Of a DNA stretch of 64,000 nt, positions 43,196 to 56,078 are shown piece by piece. Each line of letters opens with the position of its first letter. The stretch's first letter is position 1. The notes under the pieces are model-generated. The model saw nothing but the letters and a program-made list of their open reading frames with translations. It made no database searches and was not told the origin of the DNA. This DNA comes from Aquila chrysaetos chrysaetos (lineage: Eukaryota > Chordata > Aves > Accipitriformes > Accipitridae). Position numbers and translations under genes: made by a program. The stretch spans positions 4,995,501 through 5,059,500 of the forward strand of contig NC_044019.1 of NCBI RefSeq assembly GCF_900496995.4, in the 5' to 3' direction.

Positions 43196-46100
43196 CAGAC
43201 CTAACCCAAGGCTGAAAGGAAGTCTTAGTGATGGGGAGGGCAGTTGAAGAAATCAGTCACTATATTCCCTTTGGCTGCTGAAACCGGGATGGAGCTAGGA
43301 AAGTGTTCAGTTGAGTGGTCTGAGCTAGTCCCTGCTGCAGAGCAGTTATAGCTCAGTCCATGGGCTGCCTTTCGCTGGAGCTCCCTGACCCATCTGGAGG
43401 GACAGGAGATGCTGCAGAGAAGGTGCAGTTACAGTTTCCAGCAAATAAATTTACAATGAAGCAAATGACTGATAGTTGGCAGAGCTCGTGCAGCTTTCTG
43501 CATGCTCAGTCCTCCTGTTGGGATGTGAGAGTGCAAACCTGTTAGCTTAAGTCCCAGTGAAAGCTGCTGCAGGTTTCTGTTCGATTCTGTGTGGGTGTTT
43601 TACAGCTCACTGTATTCTGGGGTAGCTGTTTATTGCTGTTATGCAGCTGTTGTGTATCTAAACACTGTTTTTTGTGGACACCTCTTTGTGAATTGAAGTG
43701 TTCCTCAGATAAAGTAATTTAGGAAATCTCCATTTATAGGCAAACCCCAAAACTGGTTGACAAATACCCTCTGTGGCCTTCAAATGAATTACATCATCTG
43801 TCCAACTTTGACTTATGTCAAAAGGGAAAGGATACCTACCAATTCTGAAGATTGCTGTAAGCATCATTAATTTACAGTGTGACGCTGGGTCAGATTGGAT
43901 CACGCTTCAGTTCCTTTTTTACAACAAAATAGCTATTCCTCAATATCTTTTTTTTATTGCAGAACTGATTTTCCCTTTAATAAACCTGTCACTGTAGGTC
44001 AGTATAATCTGCACAAACACTTCCTTTCACCATCTTACTACGAGGTGTCCTTTTAGAACAGCTTGGCTTGACATTCTGAAGTGAGAAGTGGTGGTGTGCT
44101 GGGTGTTTACATGCAGTGATGCAAGCCCTACATGCAGGGACCAAGCTCCTTACCTTGTGTGGCAGATGTATGCAGCAAGGCTGTTGAACGTGTGCCCTTG
44201 CGTGTGTGCTGAGTCACAGTGTACGTGCTGGAGATGACTGTCAGCAGTGGCAAAGCGGTGGGTTTTGTTCCTTAGAAGGGCATGTTGTGCTGGGGTAGGG
44301 ATGGAGAGGGCGTTCAACTGTGTGGCTTTCTGTGGACATATCTAACAGGGTTAGGTGTTGAACGTGAGTGGGTATGTGTCGTGCAGTCACTCTGTGGTTA
44401 ACAACATCTCCTTGGAAGCATGGGCCATGCTGAAAAATCTTTTCTCTCCTTAAAATGGAATATTTTACCACCTGCTACCTTCTATAAGAACTGAACCAAG
44501 GTGTGTTTCACATGACTGATGTCAGCTTTCATTTAAAATGAGTAAGTTTTCCAGCTGTAGGTAAGGATACAATCCTAACATGATTTCAGCATATTTTTAC
44601 ATTTCCAGAAATGCTCTCGGCTTATACTTGTGGCTGCCTGATAGGCATGCAGGTTTCTAACTCCTGGGGCTTACTCAGAGCTACCTTTGAAGTCTTAAAA
44701 GTGTAGCAAAGCATTTTTTGTTTATTTTGAGTTTACATGGCTCAGTATGGATTTAGGTCCTGCTAGTGTTAACATTTTTCTTAATATGCCTCTTCCATAT
44801 TACATTGTTTAAGAGATCACATTCTCCTTCAGTTTCATTCCTTTTCATCTATTTTGTTGCTCTGATATTGTTAGGTCTGTTCTCGTTTAAAATTTGCTGG
44901 AAGTGCTAGTGTAGGTGGAGGGAGTATAGGGTACTTTTGTAACCATTCCTTGTGCTGGCACCTATCAAAAGGTCTTGTTTGCTGAGCAAACCAGCAGCTT
45001 CTGGCTAGTTGATAGCTGTGCTTGGGGGGGGTGGGAGGGTCATGGAGTGTTTTAATGAACCTGCTCTGATGTCCAAGGACACAGCAGTTGAACAGAACAG
45101 AAAGGCTGAATGTGGCATACGAGAGAGGTCACCGGAAAGTCATAGCTTACAGTTGAAGCTGCTCATTTTTTAAGGATTTTTTCCTTACTGGATTTTAATT
45201 CTGTTCTGAAGCTCCTAACAGGCTCTTTCTCCTATTGGACTTCTATTATATAACCTTGTGAAGTGTATATAATTCTCACTTAGCTCTTAGATGGATTTAT
45301 TCAAGGTGATCCAGAGTCAAGTGATCTGACAAACCACGCAGTTGTGCTGGTTCCCGAGGCAGGGCTATGAGGTGTTGGACGTACCCTGAGCGCTCGCGTC
45401 CGACGCATGTCTCCTGTGTGGGAGATTCTCCACTTGTGAACCAGGAGCTCACTGTGCCAGGTATGCAGACTGGAGAGCTGGCTCCAGCGAGCTTACAGTT
45501 AATACACCCCACCTGAAGGCATTTCCTCAGCTAGCAGCTTCTGTGCCTTGGAAATGTGTTTGAGATACTTGATGCTTTCTCCTTCCGTGTCCTGTCTGTT
45601 CACTGATCTGCTCGTTGCTGTTGAATTTGATTCCTCTTGTTTAATTTTGCACAGTTGGTAGGGGAGCAGTTTTCACTGGGTTTACTTTCTTGGACCAGAT
45701 CAACTTGCCTGCCTGCAGGGTGTGATGTGAGATTTGCTTGTTCAGTTGGGTGTTTTTCTAGCCATTGTTATGGTAGAAGGTCCTTTTGTGGCTGAAAAGA
45801 AGCTGTGATAGTTTGTTGAGCTCTTAATGCAGCTAAATGTGCTGGCTGGAAATTGTCATCTCTAAACTGAGAGTTAGTAGAATGGCAATGAGAGAATGGG
45901 AGCAGGCTGAAAGAAACATTCCTGTTCATGGTGGAGTTTCAGGAGATCACCACCACCTTTTTTAAGATTATCCTCCCTGAGGTTTGGGAGGGTGTATCAG
46001 TCCAAAACCTCCGGCAGGTCTGAAAGATGAATGACTATGTGTGAATTAGCAATGGTATTGATCCCTATCTGGAGGTGTTTGGAAGAGCCTTAGGAAAGGC

Positions 46101-49100
46101 ACAACTTTCCCCTGAGATTAGAATCAATTTAGGGCATGTGAGGCCAGATTGCTGTAGTAAGCACGATCCTCATGCAAACAGTGTTGCTGCTTCATAAACT
46201 TGGTGCACAGCAATGGAGAACTACAAACGATTTTTTTTTTTTAAAGGAAATGTTCTTGTTCAGAAACTTTATGGGCTTGTTTTCATGGTGGGATGCCTCA
46301 CTGCCTGTACTTACGTTACAGAGTTTGTCAGATCCGCAGTGGGAATTAATTTCTCTGTTTTCCTAGTTATGGTTGGGGCACCTTTTTATTAAAGCTGGAG
46401 CTGTGGAACACAAGAATAATAAATTGCCTGGGGAGGGTTTCTTTAAAGAAATTCGATATCTTAATCAGACGTAATTAGAAATTACTGTAGTGAAACTGTG
46501 AAAGAAAAAATAAGGCTACAACTGAATTGCAAACTCTGCCTGAACTGCATACTGTATGGCAAAATCTGAATGAAAAGATGAAATTTAAGGCTCCTGTAGA
46601 TGCAGTGACGTGATTCCAGAGTGTCCATTCAGAAAGAGATTTAATTTTAAATAGCTGAGCTGTGTCCGGTTAAGGAGGTTGACTCTACTCTATACTTTAG
46701 GTTGATAAAGACACCTACACAGCACAGGTTTCCTGTATTTCGCATTTTTTCAAGTGGGAACATTGCGTTGCCTTTCAGTATGGAATTTGATTAGAGGTGC
46801 CTGTTTTATGTACTCGAATGTGCACCAGTGAAAGCGTGGGGTTTAATCAGATTGCGCGTACCCTGCGGTCTGTTTATCCCAGGAAGCAGTCCGACGTGGC
46901 GGGGAACGAATGTGCGAGGTGCCTTGGGAAAGACCCACATGGCAGGACTGCAAATTCGGCCACTGCCTCAACTGCTGCTGGCTTTTTCAGAGTTCAGGTG
47001 AGCTTTCTGACAAATCCGTTTTAGTGCTTTGATAGTGGCTAAGCTCATACCTGTTGCTTCTTAAAAAGAGGCAAAAAGAAACACTTTGGCAACTGGCTTT
47101 GCAGTGGCTGTGGCAGAGTGGCCTCATTTTGGTGAGGAAATGGTGGTTGCAAATGAAATCATCTATCAAGTCATAATTGCAGGGGCATTACCACAGCATT
47201 GCAATATGTACTCAGCTACTTTGTTTTCATTGAAAGTTTGACGAAAATGGAAACCACAAAACTAAGGCAAAGGTGGTTTGTATTTTACCCGAGAAGCCAG
47301 AGGTAAATAAGTAACCCTATTATTATGCGCCTTTTGGGTGCGTGTTGCAGTGCAATGGAGACACAGATTATATATAGCCTAGATGGTATGTGCAACCCAC
47401 AGTCCTCAACTGCACGCCTTAATGGTACGTCGAGGATGGAGCTTTTTGTTGCTGATACATCCGAACAAGCTCATTCTTATGCTTCATGGCAGACAACTAC
47501 AAGCAGAGGACTGAGTTCATGTTTTCAGTAGCATTCATCAGGTTAAAATGGATTTTGTTCAATAGATGCAGTTTTTTCTTAGGAGGTCCTGTTGGGGTGT
47601 AAAAGCAGCTTTTGCTACTTCAAAAGCTGTAGGCTTCCGCGGAAACAGTAAAGCCTTTTCACTGAATCAGTGCTGTATGCAGTGCTGAGACCTAATGAAT
47701 GTGATGATTATCTCTGATCAGTCTCTTGTGGCAGAGGTGTGAGATTCTTCGTTGGTCTCTGTACAAATTCAAAAAGGGTGGAAAATAATTGTTAAAGCTG
47801 GGGAAAAAAATGTAACTTCATCCGTACAGTCAAGTGCAAGTCGGCAGATGCATTTATTTCTATCGTGAAGTTGCTATTATGAGTCTGCTTACTTTGCAGT
47901 ATTGGATCTTAGCTTCAGACAAGCTGTCCCGTGCTTTTGGGCTGCTGCAGTTTCTTCACCCTGGAGTCAGTAATCCTCTCATTTCTAATTGTGTCCATGG
48001 TTCTGTATGGATAGAGTTGGTTAGAGGTTTTTCGAGTAAATTTGAATTGCCTGCGAGGTGTAGTACAAGAACAAACTGTTGTACGAGCAGGTATGTACTG
48101 ATCACAAAGGAATTTTAATTTCTGACAAGCCCTATTGTGCTGAAATCAGTTGTGCAGAAAGACATGATGGAAACATGCCAGTTCAGAGTTGAAACAAGTG
48201 TGGTACTGCTGGGGCTGGGATTTCACAGGAGCTGCAAGCTGACCTTTAGTTGCTTTTGGAAGGGGGATCTTCTGAGCCTCGTGTCTACCATGTATTCTCC
48301 CTTAAAAAATGCTGAGGTTAGTGTTTTTGTGGCAATGCAACAAGCTAGAAAAGATCTGGGTGAAAATGAATCCTTTTACTGGTGGTGGTTTAAGGCAATC
48401 AGGTTGACTTTTGAGTTTGAATCTTAGATGCTCAGTGTTTACTATGTTGTGTGTTGTTTTATAGCCTTTAGGAAAAAAAGGCATCTCAAGACTTTCTGTT
48501 CTTAATATTCACAAGTTTGAGGAATGGGGACCACACTCCTGAATGCTGTCCCTTTACACTAGTATAACACTCTCTGAAAGGTGAATTGGACTCTAGGCAT
48601 TTCCTGATCTCCTGTGTGTGCTTCCTATTACTGCACTAATTAATTTATACAGAACTTGCTCTGGTGCAGAGATTGGTCTGTGGTCTAGGCTTGCAGAAAC
48701 TCAGCTGGTATTTTTGTAGCTAGCAAGGGATGCTCTGGTGCTGTGGTGGCTCAAGCAGCAATAATGTTATTCCTAATATGGGACTTAAGTAGTCAAGAAT
48801 TCAGTTTGTCATTCCATGCTTTTTGGAAAGAGGGAGAAATAGAAAGTACAGCTTAGATTTTGGGCAAATGAGCTCTGTACTTCAAATATTCATTGTTTTT
48901 TGCCTGCAGTATGCTGAAGCAGGTGCTGGTGGAGCTGCTTCATTTTCTTAAGTCCCACTGTGCAAAAATGAGTTGGGTACTCGGATAACTGGGACCCTCT
49001 GTGGAAACTGCTCTACAAGTACATCAGTTCTTTTCCTTCGCTCCTTTTGGTGTGCCCAGACGTATCTGGTTAATAGCAAAATGTATGAATTGCATTCTTC

Positions 49101-49289
49101 AGTATAAGAATTTATTAACACTCACATATAAGGGTTCATATGTGTTGATGGATTAAGTAGTATGTTTCTAGAACATCTTTAATATCCTGGTTTTAATTAT
49201 ATCAAGCTTGGTCTTCTGGCTTTTTTAAAATGCCAGGCCTGGATTGCTTTTAGTTCTCATCTCTGATCTCCACAAATGGGCTATTTTGT
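43196..49289. other. Intronic AT-rich DNA, no feature recognised
   Basis: About 6 kb of AT-rich DNA with many TG/GTG words. A small GC-richer patch with several CpGs lies at 45,345-45,410. No exon, RNA gene or clear repeat is supportable. Confidence 0.55.
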
Positions 49290-49362
49290 TTATTCTGTGT
49301 TATAATTAAATATACATCTTCCTCTATTGAAAAGATTTCTGCAGTAGAATTGTTTTGCAGCT

Positions 49363-49383
49363 GTGGTGGTGGTGGTGGTGGTG
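49363..49383 (+). repeat. (GTG)7 microsatellite
   Basis: Seven GTG triplets in a row in intronic DNA. Confidence 0.95.
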
Positions 49384-50404
49384 AGTTTTGACTGTTGTGG
49401 TTCAAGTCTTAGGTGTTGAGCCTTCTTGCTGAGCCAAGCGAAAATCTTGTCTTTTATGAAACTTTTCCAAGCTGAAACCTGCATTGCTAAATGTTGGGCA
49501 GACAGCTGATGAAATGGAGTTTTGAGAGGATGGGGCACTAAATACCAGCTGCACACAGACGTGTGGTAACCTGCAGGTGATGAGTACATCTGTCAAGCCT
49601 TCTAGGGAAAAACTTCCAAATCTACTCAACAGTAGAGGTAAATCTAAAGTTTTACAGTTTAGCTGTCAGTCAGGAATCCAGAGGGTAAGTAGTCTCTTGT
49701 TCTTGGTGACTTAGAGCTTCCATCTTTTGGGAGGTTGATCAAGGAATAGCCATGCCTTGCTACCTCCCTTTGGATGCTCTTACTCCTGTGTCAGCTTCCA
49801 TGATAATAAGAACAAGAGCATCTGTCCTCTGCATGAATCAGCCATTCTGTTTTAATTTTACCCTCTGTTTTTATCAGGAAGATAATTTTGGTAGAGGCGA
49901 GCGAGCCCTTCAGCTGCTTCAAGGACAGCGAGTAGGGAAGCTGGTTTGCTATATTCATACTGCAGGTTTTTTCCCCTGCATGCATCCACACCTCCAGAGT
50001 GGTTGATCAGCTGCCAAAAGGTCTGGAGGCGAATTTTAAGTGTTTACTGTACTGATAGCTAAATAGAAATAGCATTTGTCACTGGGAGCTGGCTTAGAAG
50101 TCATGCTCTGTTCATCTCAGTGCCATGCTTTCCTATAGGCTGCTGGCTTTTTGTTTAAGGTTTGGTAAATATGGCTCATTCAGTGAACTGAAACACCTTG
50201 GAGAGGCTACAGTGGCTTTTTGAGACTTGGTATGATCGTTTCAAGCAGAAATATAAAAAAATTTGCTGTGTTTGGCTTGTTAGCCGAGTGAGGTGTCCAT
50301 GTGCTACTGTGGGAGTCCTAAATAAGGTAGTGGTTTCTAGGAAATAGAGTATTGCAAGTTTTAATTTGGTTTTGAATTGCTTTACAGTAGGAGTTAATCC
50401 CCTC

Positions 50405-50510
50405 TTGAAGAGGGGGAAACTGAGGCACAGGTAGAGAAAGGGTCGTGTCCAGGGTCCAATGTGCTGGTCAGTAGCAGAGCTGCGAGCGAAGGTGGGTCTG
50501 GAGTCCCACT
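50405..50510 (-). repeat. MIR-like SINE remnant
   Basis: AGAGGGGGAAACTGAGGCACAG, then GGTCGTGTCCAGGGTC, GTAGCAGAGCTGCGA and GGTCTGGAGTCCCA follow, in order, the complementary MIR phrase (gaaactgaggcacagagaggt...ggtcacacagctag...agtggcagagctggga...ggtct). This is the best preserved copy in the window. The strand follows from the Alu-free MIR consensus orientation and is tentative. Confidence 0.65.
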
Positions 50511-51955
50511 TCAATGTTCTGCACAACGTGTCGATGAGTATTTAAGGTTTACTTTGTGCAAGTGATGAAAAAACCTACTTGCCTACCACATCTCACAGTC
50601 ACGGAGGATGCAGCTCCCTTTTCCAGTTCCTCTCTGGTAATGTTATATTACTGTGCCACCCACAGGCAGCTACCATGCTGCTGAAAAATATTTGCTGTTT
50701 GCATGGGGAGCCAGTTATCAAATGTTAAATCTATGACAAAAATCTGCTGGTTTCATTTGCTGCGATATCTACTGTATTTAGGTTTCTCAACCCCAGTTAT
50801 CCTAGTATTCTATTTAAATTGCATTTATAGTTGTTATACTATTTTTCTGATTTTTCCACTGTTTCCTACTTCTTCCACAAAGCCCTTTCCTTGTGCTAAA
50901 CAGCTGCTGTGTTCCTGCTTGAAGTGATTGCTTTCCAACAAGTGAAGAAATGCAAGCCGTGTTCCAGTCTGAAGTGTTGGGGTCCTTGCGAAGAGAGAGA
51001 AACTGCAGGGCTGTTAATTATTGGTGCACCCTGTTCATTGTCGTGTTGCCAGATTTGGCTGTAAGAACAACTTGGTTTAATCTGTGTCATTTTATTGAGG
51101 GGGAATAGTCTGATTTACCTCCAGGATGCACAGGAGTTGACCTCTCTGTTGCGCTGTGCGTGATCAGTGCAGAACAAACTGTGTCAGCAGAGGCTGCTTG
51201 GAGGATTTTGAAGCCAGCATACCATTTGTAGCAAATGATGTTCAAACCATGATAACTGAAGGACGTGAGCAAACCGAGATTTTTAGGTGGAGTTGATTTG
51301 TTATTAGATGAAGTCAGAAAAACAGAGAAGCTTCTTGGCTTCCGCTGACCTGAAGAAGGGCCTGTGCATCTCTCTCTTCCCCTCTGTAGTGCTTGGTCCA
51401 ACAACAGGTTAAGTCTGCCTTCACACCTTGCCTTGTAATTTATAGTAGTGCATTTGGCATGGTTGATTTGTTTAGGCTTTTTAAGAATCTCCCTTGTGAT
51501 ATTTAAACTCTCATCTGTGCACCCGTGCTATAAGCTGCCCCTTGGGAGAGCTGTTCTGTGCTGTTGAGTTATTCTGCTTTGTAGAACAGAATTTTAATAT
51601 TGTTTACCATGCTTTTAATCTTACGGCTGGCAGATAAATTGCGTTACTTTAGCCCTTCCCCTGGGGACTTCATGGGGCTTCATGGACAGCGTACCCATAG
51701 CATTAGGTGGAGTTATCTCAGCTTTGCAAAAATCCACTCATCTGTCTTTCTGGAATGAGTAAGTGATGGGTGAGAGAATAAAATGTTGGGATTTTTGGTT
51801 TTTTGAATTGCATTTATAAAACGGGATGGACAACCAGATCTGGTGGGGCAGTTGGGAAGTTTCTATTGTGAGTCCAACCTTTCAGAAACATCTGCAGCTG
51901 GCTTTGATGCACTGAGAAGAGGCCTTCTGATGGCTTGGTTCTACCATTCGAGTAA
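50511..51955. other. Intronic AT-rich DNA, no feature recognised
   Basis: No exon or repeat family can be supported here. Confidence 0.6.
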
Positions 51956-51957
51956 AA

Positions 51958-52192
51958 TTTGGCAAGCCAGGGATGAAAACTCAGAACCTCCCCAGATAAC
52001 CTGTGTGATAAAGAGCAGGCTGCTCTGTGCCTGGCCTCAGCCTCCCAGCTAGCCTTATTCTTCTTGTCCACTTTTTCTTGTTACAGTTGTGAGCTCTTGC
52101 AGGCAGGAGCAGTCTCATCTGTCATGCGGTCCAGTGGGGACCTGCTCAGGATTTGGGCTTCTGGGTGATGCTGTAGTACGTAACAATTTAAA
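51958..52192. repeat. Ancient reptile/bird SINE-like or CR1/L3-tail-like remnant
   Basis: Phrases GTGAGCTCTTGCAGGCAGGAGCAGTCTCATCT, CAGTGGGGACCTGCTC, TTGGGCTTCTGGGTGATGCT and GTAGTACGTAACAAT run in the order of a known amniote repeat tail (agctctttggggcagggac...ggggtcctg...ggctcctaggtgctac-gtaatacaaat); here written as short pieces. The preceding GGATGAAAACTCAGAACCTCC fits the body. Confidence 0.45.
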
Positions 52193-55100
52193 AATGGTGC
52201 AAAGCAAAGGACTGAACTAGCATAATGGATTAGTATTATATTTGTTTATTGATTGACTGTTACTAGCACCGTATTAGGTCAAAATAAAATATCTTCTAGG
52301 AGGTTGTCAAGTGAGTTTGGTTTCATTTCATGGCTATGCCACTGGAGCACTCAGTAATGGTCTGTATTAATGCAGGACCTTGTTCCTCAGGCTACTGGAC
52401 GTTTGTTAACACTTCCCTCTCCCTCCAACTGATGGATATAGTTCAAGACTGTTATAAGAACATCCTTTCTCTCCCTCACATGCTTTTTTTCCAAGACAGC
52501 CTCCGGTTTTGTCTCTCATTACAGTAGGAGCCCTGTAGTAGCTGCCCAGCTGCTGTCGCGTCCCTCTCTGGAATGGTGATTTAGAGCTGAGCCAGGATGG
52601 AAACTGGCTTTCCATGCCTAAGGCAAGCCTGTTAGCAGACGCTGCGGAGAAGTAATGTGCCACTTCTGTTTGGAAGAGTTGTCAGTTTTCTAGTTTAGTT
52701 GGGAAAAACAACCAACATTGGCTTGGTTTTTAGTTGGACTTTTGGAAATGTCCCTTAGTCTTTTGCAGGAAGCTGTTCAGTGTTACTGGAGGACATGAGC
52801 AGTCCTAGATCAGAAACGCCTGTGAGGACAGAGTGGTACAGCTAATGAGCTTCACTGTGGAGGAAGCTGAAAGCGTAATGTTCAAGAGGTCTGGGTAAGC
52901 GTTGCTGAAAATGAGACTATGAGAAAGTGGGTAAGCTGGCAATCAGTAAAGCTTGTAGCTGAACGTGGATTGCTCGAGGCTGGGAAAAATAGTGGCACCT
53001 TAGTGTGCAGTTTCGTGGTGACTTAGTATTTGGAGCCAGGGCTGTCAAGGTCTTGTCCATCCCAACCCACTGTGTGCTCCTCTGAAAGTGCTTGGTTTGC
53101 ATCTGGTCAGCTTTGCTCCCCGGGCGGCTGGATCAGTGCTGGCACAAGGAAGGGGTGGGAAGGCATGGGAGGAGGTCCAGAGTCTGGGCTTTGGTCCATT
53201 TGGATTGCTGTGGGACCGCATCCTCAGGAGGGTGCAATGGAGCTGAGCACGTGGGTAGAGCTGGGACAGATGTAATTCCATGCTTCAGCAGAGAGCATGT
53301 GAAGACTGAAGAAACAGGGTAGAAAACAGTGTAGAATATACTAGAGCATGGCTGCAGAGCAGTCATTTTCTATTGTGTGTGGATTAGCTGCCTAGCTGGA
53401 AAAAAGCCATCACCTTGCTGCTGAGAGTTCAGAGACGGGTCAATGGAACAAGAATATGTTCTTAGATTGGTACGAAGAGGAAAAAAAAAAAAAAAAGAAG
53501 AAAAAAAAAAAGAGCGAAGTGTTTGAACTAACAAGCCAGACAAAGGCCATGCTTCTGCTCGCTGTGATGCTGAGCAGCAGCAAGGGGCAGGCGGCAGGGC
53601 TGCAAAGCGGTGTGTCCCGGAGCAGTGAAAGGAGCTATGCTGGTAACAGGCGGCTCTCCGGTAACAGAGGAATTTCACACAGCTGTCAGGCCCAGGGAAT
53701 GTGTGAGCACTTTGAGGACATGAATATTCAGAGGAGCTGTAGCATGTGTCATGCTAAAGGAAATGCAAAATCCGAGTTTTCTTAGGCTTACGTTGTATCT
53801 GGGAAACGTCTGACAGTAGGGGATAAAAGGAATTTTCAGTTCTGCGGGGCAGGTTATCTCAAACTGTCTGTTGCAGAATACAGCTTCCCAATTAGCCAGT
53901 CCTAGTTAACGCTGGCAGCAGGATCTGCACTACTTAATCCATTGCTTTGGTGAGAAAGTGCCTGTTTCTTAGCGCGGGCAGAGACGTGTGCTCCTGCTTT
54001 GGCAGCCTCGTGGCAATGCTGTGGGAGTCCTGACTTTGCTCCCTCTTGCTCTAACCCGGCATCGCTTTTTCTTTCTTTGATGTGCCTTTTATGCTTGTTC
54101 GATTAATAATCAGATGATTGTGTATTTAGTGTTTTGCTCAGAAGGATCCCTCCTCGTACAGGCTGAGGTGCTTCCAGCCGTGCTGTCAGGCGATGACAGA
54201 TGTCCTTGGTGCGTACAGTGAGTGTCCAGCAGCGATGGGCTGCCAGGATTAGTATTCCAGGCACAAGTGTGCCCCTTGTAATATGCAAAGCTCAGCGCAG
54301 CCTGTGCAGGAATGCCCTTGAAAGGCAAATTAAACCGAACTCCCTGGTGGCTCTGGGGGAGTAGGAGGGTTGCTGTCATCTATGTGAGGTTCAAGTAGGT
54401 TTTGAGGTGTCTGCTTTTGTTTCCTTTCTGCTTTCCCTTCCCAGAAGGGCTTACTGAAAGGGCAGGCAGGGAGACCTTACCTGAAAATGCCCTGTACAGT
54501 AGAGTTGCTACTAACTGGGGGTTTGGCTTTGTGTGAAGATGCTGACTTTATAATGATACTTGTGAAAATCATTATGTCTCTTCCACCTTCAGTGGGGACC
54601 GTTTGTTCTAGTTTTTGCAAATAGTGTCCTTGATGCAGCCTTCAGGCATGTCATGTGGATGTACCAAATCATGAATCCAAAATGCATGTGAAAGTTAGCT
54701 GCATTTTAACAGTGTTAATGGATTAAGCTGGAGGGATTCTGAGGGTGTTCCCCAAGTAACCTCGTGGTAATCTGCCTCTGAAATGAAGACCATGTGATGT
54801 TCTTGGGCGACTGACTTGCTGCCCAGAAGTCTGCACAGATAGCGCTTCTCTTTGCTAAGCTGTTTAAATGCTGTGATTGCCAACGATGTTTTGAGAGTTT
54901 AATGGCTTTGTCAAGGTGTTCCTCCCCATCTAAGAATATTGCTGCAATGGTATTCTAGCTGCAACAGAGAGAAGTAGCCTGGAGCATGGTTGTCTGATCA
55001 AAATAAGTGTTTCACCCACACAGTTCAGCAAAGCAAAGCTTAAAAGCCCTGCTGGCAATAGCTTGTTCAGGCGCACTTCCAGTGATGGTGTGGTAGGGTT

Positions 55101-55404
55101 ATCTCCTCTGACACCGCAGCCCTGTGATGCTCCAATGCTGTGGCGCAAGCTGAGCATGTGCTGTAAAGTCAGCAAATTATCAGATGGAGATCATCCATCT
55201 GATCTGATGTTGCATTACAGCCAACAAACTTTGCTGCTGGTAGGTAAGGTGATGTGCTGTCCTAGACTTAGTGGGGAAGGGTTAGGCTGTAATGGGCTAT
55301 GCATAAAAGCTAGCTTTGACTTCTCAGCACTGGAAGCAAGCTTATTTTGTAGCTGTTTCTCAATCACCCCGTGCTGTGCCTGTTGACATTTCCTATTGTG
55401 GTTG
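52193..55404. other. Intronic AT-rich DNA
   Basis: No supportable exon. A small perfect inverted repeat (ATCAGATGGA, 5-nt loop, TCCATCTGAT) lies at 55,179-55,203. Confidence 0.6.
53481..53511 (+). repeat. A-rich run
   Basis: A16, then GAAG, then A11. No retroelement body is recognised upstream. Confidence 0.9.
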
Positions 55405-55409
55405 TCTTA

Positions 55410-55492
55410 GTTGGAACTGCAAGCTCTTCAGGACAGAAGCTCCCTTTTTCTAAAATGCTGAGCATGTTTTTACTGTGCTACGTAATATATCA
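55410..55492 (+). repeat. Ancient amniote SINE/L3-tail-like remnant
   Basis: CAAGCTCTTCAGGACAGAAG, CTCCCTTTTTCT and TGTGCTACGTAATATA match the same repeat tail as at 52,085-52,192 in order, but with a shorter middle. Confidence 0.4.
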
Positions 55493-56031
55493 GAAACAAG
55501 ATGTCTCCTGATTTCCCCAAACTTAGTTCCTCTTGCACCTCATTTCAGAACTTTCTCCAGAGAAAAGCTGGGCTAGTTCCTCCTTTTTGTCTTCTCCAGT
55601 ACGTTCAGAACTGTCTTGATGTTGTGTGATATCGACAATACTTCCTGTGCATGTGCTATTCTGCCTTTGCTAGATAAGCAATAGCTATTGCCTTTTACAG
55701 CAGACACATGCCTTCTTGAAGAGGCAGATGTGGAATGTTTTCCCTGGGAACAAACATTTGATGCTTCGTAATTATTATACCTTAATTTTGTTTCTCTTTT
55801 CTTTCCAACACAGCATGTGTGTGATTAGAGGCTACTGATATCTTCAAAGAGGGGTGAAGATGCCACACGCTCTTGTTCCTAGTTTGCTGGGGCAGGATTT
55901 CTACTCTAGGTTCCCTCCACGCTGGTTATGTGTAGACTGAGCAGAGCTGATAGAGAAGTGAAACTAAACCTGAGCTTTGGTCACACTTGGAATTTTAATT
56001 TGTTTGTCAATTTTGTTTCCTGTTTTTGTAG

Positions 56032-56078
56032 GAATTGCTCAGAAAGCTAGTGTGGAAGAGGAATGGAAGAGAACACTG
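56032..56078 (+). other. Exon-like segment, possible 5' exon of the downstream gene
   Basis: 47 bp between a strong acceptor (T-rich tract TTTTGTTTCCTGTTTTTGTAG) and a consensus donor CTG|GTGAGT. It contains an ATG in strong Kozak context (GAGGAATGG) that reads five codons (M-E-E-N-T) plus one base to the donor. It may be a small 5' coding or UTR exon of the + strand gene that starts at 30.7 kb. PHACTR4 by synteny only; unproven. Confidence 0.4.

Noticed and set aside
49752-50006. Exon-like stretch after TCTGTTTTTATCAG at 49,864-49,878
   Set aside because: The acceptor is good and the frame is open, but no matching donor is found at a sensible distance and no family is recognised.
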